From Myxococcales bacterium (GTDB lineage Bacteria; Myxococcota_A; Polyangia; Polyangiales; Ga0077539), in contig JAEUKH010000023.1 of assembly GCA_016792845.1 (NCBI GenBank), positions 1 through 64,000 on the forward strand: a stretch of 64,000 nucleotides of DNA, given 5' to 3'. The notes under the pieces are model-generated. The model saw nothing but the letters and a program-made list of their open reading frames with translations. It was not told where the DNA came from and did no database searches. Within the stretch, counting starts at the first letter, position 1; every line of letters begins with the position of its first letter. The translations under genes and the position numbers were made by a program. This document shows positions 11,409 through 22,582 of this stretch, piece after piece.

Positions 11409-12515
11409 GTGCGTCACACGCTGCCCCTCCTCGAAGCGCGCGCTCCGGCCACCGGGCGCTGCACATATTGCCCGAAATTGTGCCGCCCGGCCTGCCCCGT
11501 CTCGACCGTCGAGGGCCGCGAGACCGTCACCCCATGGGGAAAAATGCGGGCCCTCGACGAGGTGCTCCGGGCCGACGCGCCGGGGCATCACGCCGAGCGC
11601 TTCGAGAAGGCCTGGGCCTGCACCGGGTGCGGCGCGTGTCGGGCCCTGTGCCTCCTCGACAACCCCGTGGCCGACACCCTCTTTGACGGCCGCGCTGACG
11701 CCTTCGCCAACGACCTCGCGCCCCCCGCGGTGAAGGCCTTCCTGCGCGACGAGGCCGCGACCGACGGGGCGCGCCGCCGGGCCCGCGCCTCCCTCGACGC
11801 CGAAGGCGCGACGCACGCCACGCTGCGGTACATGCCAGGCTGCGCCGAGGCCGACGCGCGGCCCGAGCAGGTGCGCGACGCCGCCGAAGCGGTGGGGCTC
11901 CTCGGGCGCTGCGGGTGCGGGGTGAGCGCCGAGGTGTGCTGCGGCGCCAAGCTCCACGACGCGGGCGACCGCTTGGGGCTCCTCGCGCAGGCCCGGCGCT
12001 TCGCCGAATCGGTGCGCGGGGTCGAGACCCTCGTCGTGGGCGACGCCGACTGCCTCGCGGTGCTTCGGAGCGTGTACCCGAGGCTCGGCGTGACCTTGCC
12101 AAAAGTTGAGCATTTAAGCGAGTTTGCAGAGGCTCATCTCGACCGCTTGGGCGCGGTCGAGGCGCCGCCGCGGGTGGTGTGGCACGACCCCTGTAAGCTC
12201 GGCCGCGGGCTCGGGGTCTACGACGCGCCGCGGAGGGTGCTCTCGGCGGTGCTCGGTCGGCCCGTGGGCGAGGCCGAGAACCACCGCGACAAGGCGCTCT
12301 GTTCGGGGGGCGGCGGGCTGGTTCCGCTCACCCGGCCTGAGACGGCGCGCGAGATCGCGGCGATGGCGTTGGCCGAGCTGGCGCAGGGCGGCGACACGGT
12401 GGTGGTGGTCGGCTGCGCGTCGAGCCGGGCGCGCTTCGCCGAAGCCGGTGCGGCGGTCGAAGACTTCGCGACCTGGGTGCTGCGGGGGGCGCGGGCGGGC
12501 GCGCAAAGACCGTGA
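11409..12515 (+). CDS. (Fe-S)-binding protein with two CCG domains (GlpC/LutA/heterodisulfide-reductase-like)
   Basis: Likely a cytoplasmic electron-transfer subunit or oxidoreductase partner. 368 residues. The N-terminus holds two 4Fe-4S cluster motifs, CTYCPKLCRPACP and CTGCGACRALCLLDNP. The C-terminal half has the CCG signatures ending in HDPCKLGRG and CSGGGG, plus an earlier GCGVSAEVCCGAKLHD. The start GTG 11409 is the first in-frame start before the Fe-S motif; its ribosome site is weak. No flavin or lactate dehydrogenase subunit is adjacent, so the substrate is unknown. Confidence 0.82.
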   Translation: MRHTLPLLEARAPATGRCTYCPKLCRPACPVSTVEGRETVTPWGKMRALDEVLRADAPGHHAERFEKAWACTGCGACRALCLLDNPVADTLFDGRADAFANDLAPPAVKAFLRDEAATDGARRRARASLDAEGATHATLRYMPGCAEADARPEQVRDAAEAVGLLGRCGCGVSAEVCCGAKLHDAGDRLGLLAQARRFAESVRGVETLVVGDADCLAVLRSVYPRLGVTLPKVEHLSEFAEAHLDRLGAVEAPPRVVWHDPCKLGRGLGVYDAPRRVLSAVLGRPVGEAENHRDKALCSGGGGLVPLTRPETAREIAAMALAELAQGGDTVVVVGCASSRARFAEAGAAVEDFATWVLRGARAGAQRP

Positions 12516-12576
12516 CGCTGGCCGGGCGAGTGGGGTAACTGTTCGGGCCATTGTGAGCGCGCGCGAGGCCTCGACG

Positions 12577-13503
12577 ATGGAGCTTGTGGTCAACCCCTCA
12601 GCCGGCGGAGGCCGCGCTGGCAAGCGTCTCGTCGCGCTCGAGCGCGCGCTGCGCGACGCCGGGTTGAGGGTGAATGTTCACAGCACCCGGGGCCGTCGCG
12701 ACCTCCACGACACGGTCAAGCGGGTGGTGCTCGACAAGGCCCCGCTCGTGGGCGTGCTCGGCGGCGACGGCACCTTCCACGACGCGGTGAACGCGCTCTT
12801 GAGCGACGAGGGGCAGCTCATCGACTGCGCCGAGACGGTGTTCGTGAGCCTCCCGGCGGGCACCGGGGGCGACCTCGGGGCGCGCACGCTGCAGCTCCCG
12901 TCTGACCCCGCGGCCCTCGCGCGGGTGGTGGCGACGGGGCGCGACCGGGCCTTCGATCTCGGCAAGATCACCTACGTCGCCGAGGGCGGTCGCCGCGCGG
13001 TGAAGCTCTTCGCCAACATCGCGAGCTGCGGGATCTCGGGGCGCGTCGACGACCTCGTCGCGCGGGGCCCGAAGTGGCTGGGGGGCAAGGCCGCGTACTT
13101 CGTGGCCTCGCTGCGGGCCAACCTCGGATGGAAGAACCAGCAGGTGCGCATCGTCGTCGACGACGCGTTGCTCTACGAGGGGCCCGTGATGACCGCGGCG
13201 GTCTGCAACGGCCGCGCCTTCGGGGGCGGCATGTTGGTGGCGCCCGACGCCCGCGCCGACGACGGCGTGTTCGACATCACGGTGCTCGGCGACATCGGCC
13301 TCGCGGGGGTGGCGACCCTGTCGTCGAAGCTCTACGCGGGCACCCACCGGGCGATGCCCGAGGTCACCGTGGGCCGCGGTCGGCGCGTGGTGATCGAGAC
13401 CCCTGAGCGCGACCTAAGGCTCGACGTCGACGGCGAGACGCCGGGCTTCGGGCCCGCCACGATCGAGATGCTGCCGGGGGCGATCAAGCTCCGACATCCT
13501 TGA
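12577..13503 (+). CDS. Diacylglycerol/lipid kinase family protein (DagK/YegS-like)
   Basis: Phosphorylates a lipid or related alcohol with ATP. 308 residues. The nucleotide motif GGDGTFHDAVN lies at residues 62-72, preceded by the family opening VVNPSAGGGRAGK; SLPAGTGGDLGARTLQLP matches the conserved PxGTGND-type segment. C-terminal LDVDGE is also family-like. ATG 12577 has GAGG about 9 bases upstream; GTG 12553 would add eight residues. The gene stands 61 bases after the Fe-S protein gene and may be read through from it. Confidence 0.88.
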   Translation: MELVVNPSAGGGRAGKRLVALERALRDAGLRVNVHSTRGRRDLHDTVKRVVLDKAPLVGVLGGDGTFHDAVNALLSDEGQLIDCAETVFVSLPAGTGGDLGARTLQLPSDPAALARVVATGRDRAFDLGKITYVAEGGRRAVKLFANIASCGISGRVDDLVARGPKWLGGKAAYFVASLRANLGWKNQQVRIVVDDALLYEGPVMTAAVCNGRAFGGGMLVAPDARADDGVFDITVLGDIGLAGVATLSSKLYAGTHRAMPEVTVGRGRRVVIETPERDLRLDVDGETPGFGPATIEMLPGAIKLRHP

Positions 13504-13530
13504 AATCTCAACGGTATTGGCGAAACAAAG

Positions 13531-14400
13531 ATGAACGACATTCAACGCGTGGCGGTGCTCGGCGCGGGCACCATGGGGCACGGCATCGCGCAGGTGTGTG
13601 CCGCGGCGGGGCTCTCGGTGCGGGTCTTCGACCTCGACGACGCGGCGCTCGAACGCGGGCAGCGCGGCGTGCTCGGCTCCCTCGAACGGGTGGTCAAGAA
13701 GGGCGGCCTGAGCGGCGCCGACGCGGCGGCGGTGGCGGGCCGCATCGCGTGGTCGACCGCGCTCGCGCCGTCGGTGGTCGACGCCGACCTCGTGGTCGAG
13801 GCCGTGCCCGAGAAGATCGAGCTGAAGAAAGAGCTCTTTCGTCAGGTCGACGCGGCGGCTCCGGCGCACTGCCTCTTCGGGTCGAACACTTCGTCGCTGT
13901 CGATCACCGAGCTCGCCGCCGCGGTGCGCGACCCGGGGCGACTCCTGGGGCTGCATTTCTTTAACCCCGTGCCCGTGATGGAGCTGCTCGAAATCGTACG
14001 CGGCGTCCGCACCTCCGAGGCGAGCCTCGCGGCGGCCGAGGCCTTCGCGCGGGCCATCGGCAAGACCGCGATCGTGGTGCGCGACTACCCGGGCTTCGCC
14101 ACGAGCCGGCTCGGGGTGGTGATCGGCGCCGAGGCCATCCGCATGCTCGAAGCCGGCGTCGCGTCGGCCGAAGACATCGACCGCGCGATGGTGCTCGGAT
14201 ACAAGCACCCCGTGGGCCCGCTCAAGCTCACCGACCTCGTGGGCCTCGATGTGCGGCTCGCCATCCTTGAGCATTTGCACAAAGAAGTGGGCGAACAGTT
14301 TCGCCCGCCGGCGCTCTTGCGGCAGATGGTGCGCGCGGGCAAACTGGGCAAGAAGTCTGGAGAGGGGTTCTACCTCTGGCCTTCAGAGGTGAAACAATGA
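13531..14400 (+). CDS. 3-hydroxyacyl-CoA (3-hydroxybutyryl-CoA) dehydrogenase
   Basis: NAD-dependent oxidation or reduction of 3-hydroxyacyl-CoA in fatty acid or butanoate metabolism. 289 residues, the usual size of the single-function enzyme. The NAD site is GAGTMGHGIAQV at residues 11-22; NTSSLSITELA and GLHFFNPVPVMELLEIV are family signatures carrying the catalytic His; the C-terminal domain has GFVTSR-like PGFATSRLGVVIGAEA and the GKKSGEGFYLW ending. Its stop overlaps the next start (ATGA). Confidence 0.93.
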   Translation: MNDIQRVAVLGAGTMGHGIAQVCAAAGLSVRVFDLDDAALERGQRGVLGSLERVVKKGGLSGADAAAVAGRIAWSTALAPSVVDADLVVEAVPEKIELKKELFRQVDAAAPAHCLFGSNTSSLSITELAAAVRDPGRLLGLHFFNPVPVMELLEIVRGVRTSEASLAAAEAFARAIGKTAIVVRDYPGFATSRLGVVIGAEAIRMLEAGVASAEDIDRAMVLGYKHPVGPLKLTDLVGLDVRLAILEHLHKEVGEQFRPPALLRQMVRAGKLGKKSGEGFYLWPSEVKQ

Positions 14401-15050
14401 GTCTGCGCGGCGTTTGGGCTGGGGCCCTGGTGGCGGTCGTGATGGCCTGTTCGGCGCAGTCGAACAGCGGCAACTCGGGCAACAGCGGCGCAGGGGGCGA
14501 GGGGGGCAGCGCGAGCGAGCTCCAGTCGCAGTGCGTCTCGGTGTGCAGCCGGGCAAACTGTGCGGGTACGATGTGCGCGTCAGAGTGCGGCAACATCGCC
14601 GCGGTGCCGTCGCGGTGTTACGGCGCGGCGGGGGCGATGCTCAGCTGCATCAACGCGCAGCCCTCGATTCAGTGCAACGCAGACGGCGACGGCATCGAGA
14701 CGCCGACGGCGTGCCGCGCGCAGTTCAACACGTTTCTGCAATGTGTGACGGCCTCGGTCGACGCGGGCACGAGCGCCCGCAACGACGCCGAGGCGAGCGA
14801 CGTGTGCGGCGCGCTCTGTCAGGCGCAAGGGCGGGCCAATTGCAGCGGCTTCTCGATGGGCTCGTGCGTGAGCCAGTGTCAGAGCGCGGCGGGGCAGGTG
14901 CCCGCGCAGTGTCGCTCGGCCTACGCCGAGGTGCAGGGCTGCTTCGTCGACGAGACCTACCAGTGTCAGAACAACACCGCCGTGCCCACGTCTGAGCGCT
15001 GCCGCAGCGCGGTCGAGACCTTCAGCGCGTGTGTGAGCGGGGGGCGCTGA
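14397..15050 (+). CDS. Cys-rich putative lipoprotein
   Basis: 217 residues. Signal with lipobox VVMACS (Cys at residue 18), a low-complexity linker of Ser/Gly/Asn, then two similar halves each with regularly spaced cysteines (CVSVCSRANCAGTMCASEC and CGALCQAQGRANCSGFSMGSC). This suggests an internal duplication of a disulfide-bonded domain. It overlaps the preceding gene by 4 bases. Family not recognised; such small Cys-rich lipoproteins are common in myxobacteria. Confidence 0.75.
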   Translation: MSLRGVWAGALVAVVMACSAQSNSGNSGNSGAGGEGGSASELQSQCVSVCSRANCAGTMCASECGNIAAVPSRCYGAAGAMLSCINAQPSIQCNADGDGIETPTACRAQFNTFLQCVTASVDAGTSARNDAEASDVCGALCQAQGRANCSGFSMGSCVSQCQSAAGQVPAQCRSAYAEVQGCFVDETYQCQNNTAVPTSERCRSAVETFSACVSGGR

Positions 15051-15330
15051 CCGCGGGCGCCTCGCCCGGCGCGCGGGCGTCGATGGCGAGCGCGTGGATG
15101 GGGCCCCGCATCGCGTCGCGAAACAGCGCGTAGATGGCGCGGTGTCGGGCCACGGCGTTCATCGCGGCGAAGGCCTCGGCGGCGATCTCGACGCGGTAGT
15201 GCCCGCCGCCGTGTTCGCGCACGCCCGCGTGCCCCGCGTGGAGGTGGCTCTCGTCGACCACCGACAGGGTCTCGGGGGTGAAGTGGGCCTTCAGCACCGC
15301 TTCAATGTGCAACTTCATCTCGGCTGACAT
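15022..15330 (-). CDS. bolA: BolA family protein
   Basis: Small regulator-like protein; family members partner monothiol glutaredoxins and hold Fe-S clusters. 102 residues from ATG 15330. Motifs VVDESHLHAGHAGVREHGGGHYRVEI and the basic MNAVARHRAIYAL helix match BolA, including the conserved His region. A longer frame from 15363 exists, but MSAEMKLHIEAVL is the usual N-terminus. The 3' end overlaps the convergent Cys-rich lipoprotein gene by 29 bases. Confidence 0.88.
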   Translation of the reverse strand: MSAEMKLHIEAVLKAHFTPETLSVVDESHLHAGHAGVREHGGGHYRVEIAAEAFAAMNAVARHRAIYALFRDAMRGPIHALAIDARAPGEAPAVSAPRSHTR

Positions 15331-15431
15331 CGCTTCGCGGCCGAAGGTATCGCAAAAGATCACGCGCTGCGTCGACGAAGTTTGGCGTGAAAGCTGCGTT
15401 GAGGCTGCGATTCTGGGCTATCTTCGGGGGC

Positions 15432-17669
<2,238 letters not shown>

Positions 17670-17697
17670 GCGCTACGCGTCGCGGCGGGTGAGGGGG

Positions 17698-18720
17698 CTA
17701 TGGGTCGGCCAGGAGCTTCATCCGCGGCGACGCGAGGGCCACCCCGTGCGCGGCCAGGAGCCCGAGCGCGGCCTCGTGGAAGCGGTCGGCGACCAGGTAC
17801 TGGCTGCCGAAATCGTTCAAAAAGACGATCATTTTCAGGGTGATCCACGAGTCGGTGGTCTCGATGATGAGCGGCACCGGGGCGGGCTCGGCGGCCACCC
17901 CTTGGGTGCCCTTCGCGGCCTGAAGCAACAGCGATTTCGCGAGTTTGACGTCGGCGTCGAGGCTCAAACGGAAGAGGTACCCCCGCACGAAGGGGCGCTC
18001 TCGGCCCGAGAAATTGAGCACCGTCCCTTGGGCGATGGCCTTGTTGGGCACGGTGATGAGCTCATCGCCGACGGCGAGCAAGAGCGTGGCCCGCCAAGAC
18101 ACCTCGAGCACCTGACCGTGGACGCGCTCGCCGTCGAAGCGCAGCTCGACCCAGTCGCCCAGGCGAAAGGGTCGATCGAGCTGCAACGAGATGCCCGCGA
18201 AGAGCTGCCCGAGGGTGTCTTGCAGCGCCAACCCGAGCACCACCGACATCACCGCCGAGGTCGCCAGGAGCGACGTAAATTCGATCAAGAAGACCTGGTG
18301 CAGGAGCACCCCGAAGAGCAGCACCGACACCACGATGGAGAACAAATCGACCAGAAGCGCGGGCACGCCCTCGTGCTGGCTGTGCGCGAACAGCCATTGA
18401 AAGATGAACATCCGCGCGACCCGCAGGCCCGACATCATCTGCGCGACGACCGAGACGAAGCCCGCGCCGATGACCAGCAAGGGGCCCGCCCCAAGCGCGA
18501 CGAGGCCGCGGGTGAGCCCCCAAAGCAAGAGCGAGAGCACCAGCGAGTGACGGAGGGCGTGCCATTGGCCCGCCATGAGGCGCTGACGCGAGGGCGTCCA
18601 GTGAGGGGTGCAGAGGCGGTTGATGGCCCAGGCGACCAGCGATACGAGCGCCAGGGCTGTAAACAAGGGCCAGCGGTTGAGCACGAGGATGCGTGCGAGG
18701 AGCGAGGGGCCGAGCACCAT
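17698..18720 (-). CDS. Mechanosensitive ion channel of the MscS family
   Basis: Inner-membrane channel thought to relieve turgor. 340 residues. About four to five N-terminal membrane segments precede the pore helix region SLLATSAVMSVVLGLALQDT, then LGQLFAGISLQLDRPFRLGD, the hallmark transition into the beta domain, and VLEVSWRATLL and VPNKAIAQGTVLNFS in the cytoplasmic vestibule. The length and motifs fit a small-to-medium MscS. It is convergent with the Gly-rich lipoprotein gene (28-base gap). Confidence 0.92.
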   Translation of the reverse strand: MVLGPSLLARILVLNRWPLFTALALVSLVAWAINRLCTPHWTPSRQRLMAGQWHALRHSLVLSLLLWGLTRGLVALGAGPLLVIGAGFVSVVAQMMSGLRVARMFIFQWLFAHSQHEGVPALLVDLFSIVVSVLLFGVLLHQVFLIEFTSLLATSAVMSVVLGLALQDTLGQLFAGISLQLDRPFRLGDWVELRFDGERVHGQVLEVSWRATLLLAVGDELITVPNKAIAQGTVLNFSGRERPFVRGYLFRLSLDADVKLAKSLLLQAAKGTQGVAAEPAPVPLIIETTDSWITLKMIVFLNDFGSQYLVADRFHEAALGLLAAHGVALASPRMKLLADP

Positions 18721-18765
18721 CGGGGTCTCTCCGTGAGGGGCCCGACGAAGGGCCGAGCGGGCGGC

Positions 18766-18855
18766 CTAGCGCGCGTGCTGCGCGACCAGGCCTACCAACG
18801 CAAGACATGCCGCAAAGAGGAGCGTCGACACAAACTGCTTCAACATCGACTTCAT
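18766..18855 (-). CDS. Possible tiny membrane protein
   Basis: A 29-residue frame (MKSMLKQFVSTLLFAACLAL and nine more residues) with a basic N-terminus and one hydrophobic helix. The frame stays open upstream to 19053, but that part has no recognisable protein character. Ribosome site is weak. It could be a real small membrane protein or chance. Confidence 0.3.
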   Translation of the reverse strand: MKSMLKQFVSTLLFAACLALVGLVAQHAR

Positions 18856-19083
18856 CGCCTGCGCTGAGGGTGATCGCACACCGTGGCCGGCTCGCTCCAT
18901 CACAGCGAACTTCGCGTGTCGACTCGCCACGCGGCGGCGGGTGTGAGGCCGTACGCCAGGTCTCGCGGCCCGCACGCCATCGAGGCAGCGCGCCGCGAGC
19001 TCAACGGTCGTCTCGGTCGGGGGCTCTCTATCGCCGCGAGGCAGCGCGGTCAAGAAGATCGACGGGCGCTTTGGGGCGGCGGC

Positions 19084-20631
19084 TCAGCGGTGCACGCGCA
19101 GCACGTACCGCAGACGCACCTGGCTCTCGTGATAGAGCAGGTACTCAGACTGGGTGAAGTTGCTGTTCTTGAACTTCGCCTGCGGGATGGGCTTGCCCAC
19201 CGGCACGACGACCTTCTTGCCCTCGATGTCGATGGTGACGTCGTCTTTGGGGTCGGGCTCGGTGCGGCCGCGCGCCACGATGTGGTCGGTGCCCGCGGGG
19301 GCCCGGGTCAGGCTCGAATCGTCTTTGGTGATCGTATGCTCTTTGCCAAGCGCGGCCTCGGCGAGGAACATCACCCCCGTCTGCCCGGCCCAACCCACAT
19401 AGTAGATCGATTTGCCGTTCTCTGACGCGAGATAGATGCCCTTGCCCACGCGGCCGCCCGAGTGCGGCATGATGCGCAGGCCCGTCTTCGCGATGGCGGC
19501 CACCACCGCGACGTTGGTGCCGTGCCAGAGGAGCTTGCGCTCGACCAGGGCGTCGTGGGCCTTGAAGCGCGCGCCCTCGCTGCGGCGGTTGAGCCGAAAC
19601 GCGTCGATGAGCTTCGGCGTGTAGCCCGACGCGCCGGTGTTGTTGAGATACTTCTCGATGAGCGCGTACTCTTCGCTCTTGGGGTCGACGTAGTCGAGGT
19701 CGGCGTCGAGCTTGTTGTAGTTGTCGTCTGCCGGGTTGGGCAGGAGCTCGGCCTCTTCTTTGGCCTCTTCTTTTTGAAGCCCGACGGCGATCTCGATGTC
19801 GTTGAGCACGTTGAGCATTTCAACCTTCTTATGAAGGAGCTCAGCCGTGTTGATGGGCGGCGGCACCCGGCGCCCGAACGAGTGCGGGATCACCGTGTAG
19901 AATTGCGAAGAGATTTGATTGATGACGTTGACGCCCTTGTTCTGCGTCAGCGCGTCGTCGAGGTCTTCGAGGATCTTGTAACCCTTGCTGATCTGCGTCT
20001 TCGAGAGCTGCCCGAGGGGCATCTTCTTCACGTCGATGTCAAAGCTCGCCATCGCGCCCTTGAACATGTCGTGGTCGAAGATCAACGACATGAAGTTCTC
20101 GACCCGGGGGTGGAGCTTCGACGGCGCGGTCTTCTTCTGCACCTTTTGCTGCACCACCGCGGCGCTCTTGTCGATGGCCTTGAGCTTCTCTTCGACCTCG
20201 GCCGACTTCTGCGCGGCCTCGGCGCTGCGGTCGATCTCGATCAGCGCGTATTTGCCCGCCTTTGCGACGAAGTTCTTACGGTTCGCCCAGGCGTTGCTCG
20301 ATTTGTCTTTGAACTTCGATTCAAACTCTTTGATCGCGCCATCGGCCGAGGCGTGGCCGCCGCCGAGCGAAGACTGCCCGACCTCGCCCACCCGGCCCCA
20401 ACGGAACCATGCGTGAAACTTGCCGCCCTTTTCGACCACCTGGAGCACGTAGAACTTGTTGTTGTTGGCGCCGATGTTGGTTTGATTGAGCATCGCGTCA
20501 TAGTCTTGATAGACCGCGCCGCCGCTCTTCAACGGGCAATGATCGTCAACGGGGATCACCACCCCGCTCGCCGCAGGGGCCGCCGCCGTAGGAGCCGCCG
20601 CCGCAGGAGCCGGAGTCTTCGCCTTCGCCAT
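19084..20631 (-). CDS. Poly(ADP-ribose) polymerase (PARP) with WGR, regulatory and catalytic domains
   Basis: Transfers ADP-ribose from NAD+ to protein or nucleic acid; the eukaryotic homologues PARP1-3 respond to DNA breaks. 515 residues. An Ala/Pro-rich tail (1-25) is followed by a WGR domain (~30-135, WFRWGRVGEVGQ at 75-86), a charged helix, the PARP regulatory domain (~170-300, MPLGQLSKTQISKGYKILED at 204-223) and the catalytic domain (~310-515). The H-Y-E triad is complete: His370 in LLWHGTN, Tyr400 in GKGIYLASE, Glu496 in FTQSEYLLY. The Glu is the residue linked to chain elongation in PARP1. ATG 20631 has GGAGG 12 bases upstream. It is divergent from a zinc-ribbon gene, with a palindrome in the shared upstream region. 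Confidence 0.95.
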   Translation of the reverse strand: MAKAKTPAPAAAAPTAAAPAASGVVIPVDDHCPLKSGGAVYQDYDAMLNQTNIGANNNKFYVLQVVEKGGKFHAWFRWGRVGEVGQSSLGGGHASADGAIKEFESKFKDKSSNAWANRKNFVAKAGKYALIEIDRSAEAAQKSAEVEEKLKAIDKSAAVVQQKVQKKTAPSKLHPRVENFMSLIFDHDMFKGAMASFDIDVKKMPLGQLSKTQISKGYKILEDLDDALTQNKGVNVINQISSQFYTVIPHSFGRRVPPPINTAELLHKKVEMLNVLNDIEIAVGLQKEEAKEEAELLPNPADDNYNKLDADLDYVDPKSEEYALIEKYLNNTGASGYTPKLIDAFRLNRRSEGARFKAHDALVERKLLWHGTNVAVVAAIAKTGLRIMPHSGGRVGKGIYLASENGKSIYYVGWAGQTGVMFLAEAALGKEHTITKDDSSLTRAPAGTDHIVARGRTEPDPKDDVTIDIEGKKVVVPVGKPIPQAKFKNSNFTQSEYLLYHESQVRLRYVLRVHR

Positions 20632-20746
20632 AAAACCGTGATGCCTCCAATCTGGTCGGGCGACCACCCAGCGACGTCGCCCAAAGTTCTGGTGGGCCGC
20701 GAGGGTACACCGAAGACCCCGCCGCGCAACTGCCAAGTGCTGAGAA

Positions 20747-20765
20747 GTTGACAAACAATGTCAAC
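20747..20765. promoter_or_regulatory. Inverted repeat upstream of PARP, candidate operator
   Basis: Arms GTTGACA and TGTCAAC with AACAA between. It sits between the divergent PARP (start 20631) and zinc-ribbon (start 20829) genes, 63 bases before the latter. It shares the TTGACA/TGTCAA arms of other palindromes in the window, with a longer spacer. Operator role is inferred. Confidence 0.5.
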
Positions 20766-20828
20766 GCTCTACGGGGTGCGGGCGACGAGGCTGGAGTGCG
20801 CGCGGGGCGAGGCGTATAGAGCGGTGTG

Positions 20829-21146
20829 ATGGACGTTCGGCGTTGCGACAGCGAAGAGCCCAAGAAGGTGCCCGGCCTCGATGATCTCTTCGAGCGGGTC
20901 ACCGGGGTCGAGCGGCCGGTGCCGCCGAAGGGGCCCAAGATCCGATGCCCGCTGTGTCTATGGCAGCCGAAGAAGCGCTCTCGCTGGTACTGCACCTGCG
21001 GCCACGGGTGGAACACCTTTGACACCGCGGGGCGCTGCCCCAAATGCACTTTTCAGTGGGTCGACACGGCGTGTCTGAGCTGCGCCCGCTGGTCGAAGCA
21101 TCGCGCGTGGTATGCGCCCGACGATGAGGGTCGCGGCGCGGCTTGA
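20829..21146 (+). CDS. Small double zinc-ribbon protein
   Basis: 105 residues. Contains two pairs of zinc-binding motifs: CPLCLW with CTCGHGW, then CPKCTF with CLSC. The aromatic-rich C-terminal part (WSKHRAWYAPD) has no recognised family. No enzyme domain. ATG 20829 was preferred over the adjoining GTG 20826. It is divergent from PARP and shares its upstream region, so a common regulator is plausible; zinc ribbons often bind nucleic acid or protein, but the role is unknown. Confidence 0.72.
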   Translation: MDVRRCDSEEPKKVPGLDDLFERVTGVERPVPPKGPKIRCPLCLWQPKKRSRWYCTCGHGWNTFDTAGRCPKCTFQWVDTACLSCARWSKHRAWYAPDDEGRGAA

Positions 21147-21193
21147 GGCTTGTGGGCGGGGCCGCGCGGTGAAGTAGAGTCGCCGTCGCGCTC

Positions 21194-22483
21194 ATGAAGA
21201 ACCCTGGCGACGTACGGCTCTCACGCCGTGAAGGGGTGTGGCTCACCTTGGCCGCGACCTTCACCATGACCATCAGTTACATCGACCGTCAGAACGTCGC
21301 GGTGCTCGCGCCGATCATCACCCGCGAGCTTCAGCTGAGCGAGGTGCAGTACGGGGTGATCGCGTCGGCGTTCTCGCTGGCGTACCTCGTGGGGGCGCCC
21401 TTCGCAGGGCGCTACATCGACCGGGTGGGGGCGCGTCGGGGGCTCCTCTACGCGGTGGTGGCGTGGACGGTGATCGCGGCCGCGCACGCGCTCGTGCCGG
21501 GCTTCGCGGCGCTGATCGCGATGCGGGTGCTCTTGGGCCTGGCCGAGTCGCCGAGCTTTCCGGGGGCTTCGCAGACGGTGCATCGCGCGCTCTCGGCCGA
21601 GGATCGCCCCCGCGGCATCGGGGTGCTCTTCACCGGGAGCTCGCTCGGCTCGATGCTCGCGCCGCCCTTGGCCTTGGGCGTCGCGTCACATTTCGGCTGG
21701 CGCATGGCCCTCCTGGTCTCGTCGATGGCGGGCCTTGTGTGGGTGCCCCTGTGGCTGTTGACCGCGTACCGACCGCGCGCTCAGGCCGCCCTCGACGCGC
21801 CGCCCGACGAGGCGCCCTCGGTGCGCGTGGGTGAGGGGTACCGCGACGTCGAGATCGCCGCGCCCGATGCGAGACCGGTGTGGCAGAACCCGGCCTTGCA
21901 GCGCGCCCTGGCGCTCATCGTCGCGTCGTCACCGCTCATCGGCTTCATCCTGACGTGGAACGCGAAGTACCTCGTGCGCACCTTCACCCTCTCGCCCCTC
22001 GCGATCGCGCGCTACCTCTGGATCGCGCCGCTCGTCTTCGACCTCGGCGCCATCGGCTTCGGCGACCTCGCCGCGCGTCGCGCCCGCGCGCCGGGCAACC
22101 CCCGGGGGGGCAGCGACCCGAAGCTCGTCGGCCTCGCGACGGCGCTGGCGGGGGCGGCCGCGGTGGGCCTGCGGAGCGCAGATTCTCCTGCGATTGCAAC
22201 AGTTTGGGCCTCGCTCTTGATGCTCGGCGGCGGGGGCACCTACGCGATGCTCACGAGCGACATGTTGGCGCGGGTTCCGGCTCGGGCGGTGAGCGCGGCG
22301 GGGGGGCTCTGCGCGTCGGCTCAGGCGCTCGCGTTTGTGGTCTCGAACGTGTTGATCGGTCGCGGCGTCGCGTCGAGCGGGAGCTTCCGCGGTGTGCTCG
22401 TGGGCCTCGCGCTCTGCGTGGTGCCGGGCGCTCTGGCGTGGCATCTCTGGCCCGGGGTTCCGCCCGTTCGCGACGCCGCCTGA
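21194..22483 (+). CDS. MFS transporter
   Basis: Twelve-helix major facilitator permease, 429 residues. The N-terminal half has YIDRQNVAVLAPIITREL and the loop signature GAPFAGRYIDRVGARRG between helices 2 and 3; R followed by LLGLAESPSFPGASQTVHR in helix 4-5 resembles the anion:cation symporter group (hexuronate/phthalate-type, ExuT-like). It is monocistronic as far as can be seen; substrate not predictable with confidence. Confidence 0.88.
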   Translation: MKNPGDVRLSRREGVWLTLAATFTMTISYIDRQNVAVLAPIITRELQLSEVQYGVIASAFSLAYLVGAPFAGRYIDRVGARRGLLYAVVAWTVIAAAHALVPGFAALIAMRVLLGLAESPSFPGASQTVHRALSAEDRPRGIGVLFTGSSLGSMLAPPLALGVASHFGWRMALLVSSMAGLVWVPLWLLTAYRPRAQAALDAPPDEAPSVRVGEGYRDVEIAAPDARPVWQNPALQRALALIVASSPLIGFILTWNAKYLVRTFTLSPLAIARYLWIAPLVFDLGAIGFGDLAARRARAPGNPRGGSDPKLVGLATALAGAAAVGLRSADSPAIATVWASLLMLGGGGTYAMLTSDMLARVPARAVSAAGGLCASAQALAFVVSNVLIGRGVASSGSFRGVLVGLALCVVPGALAWHLWPGVPPVRDAA

Positions 22484-22582
22484 GCGGGCCCGCAGATCAG
22501 ACGCGCGCTCGGTCGGCGCGACCCAAGTCTGAGCCCCGGGTCGCGCAGCGATGCGAGAGGGAGTGTGCGAGGTCGAGGAGGC

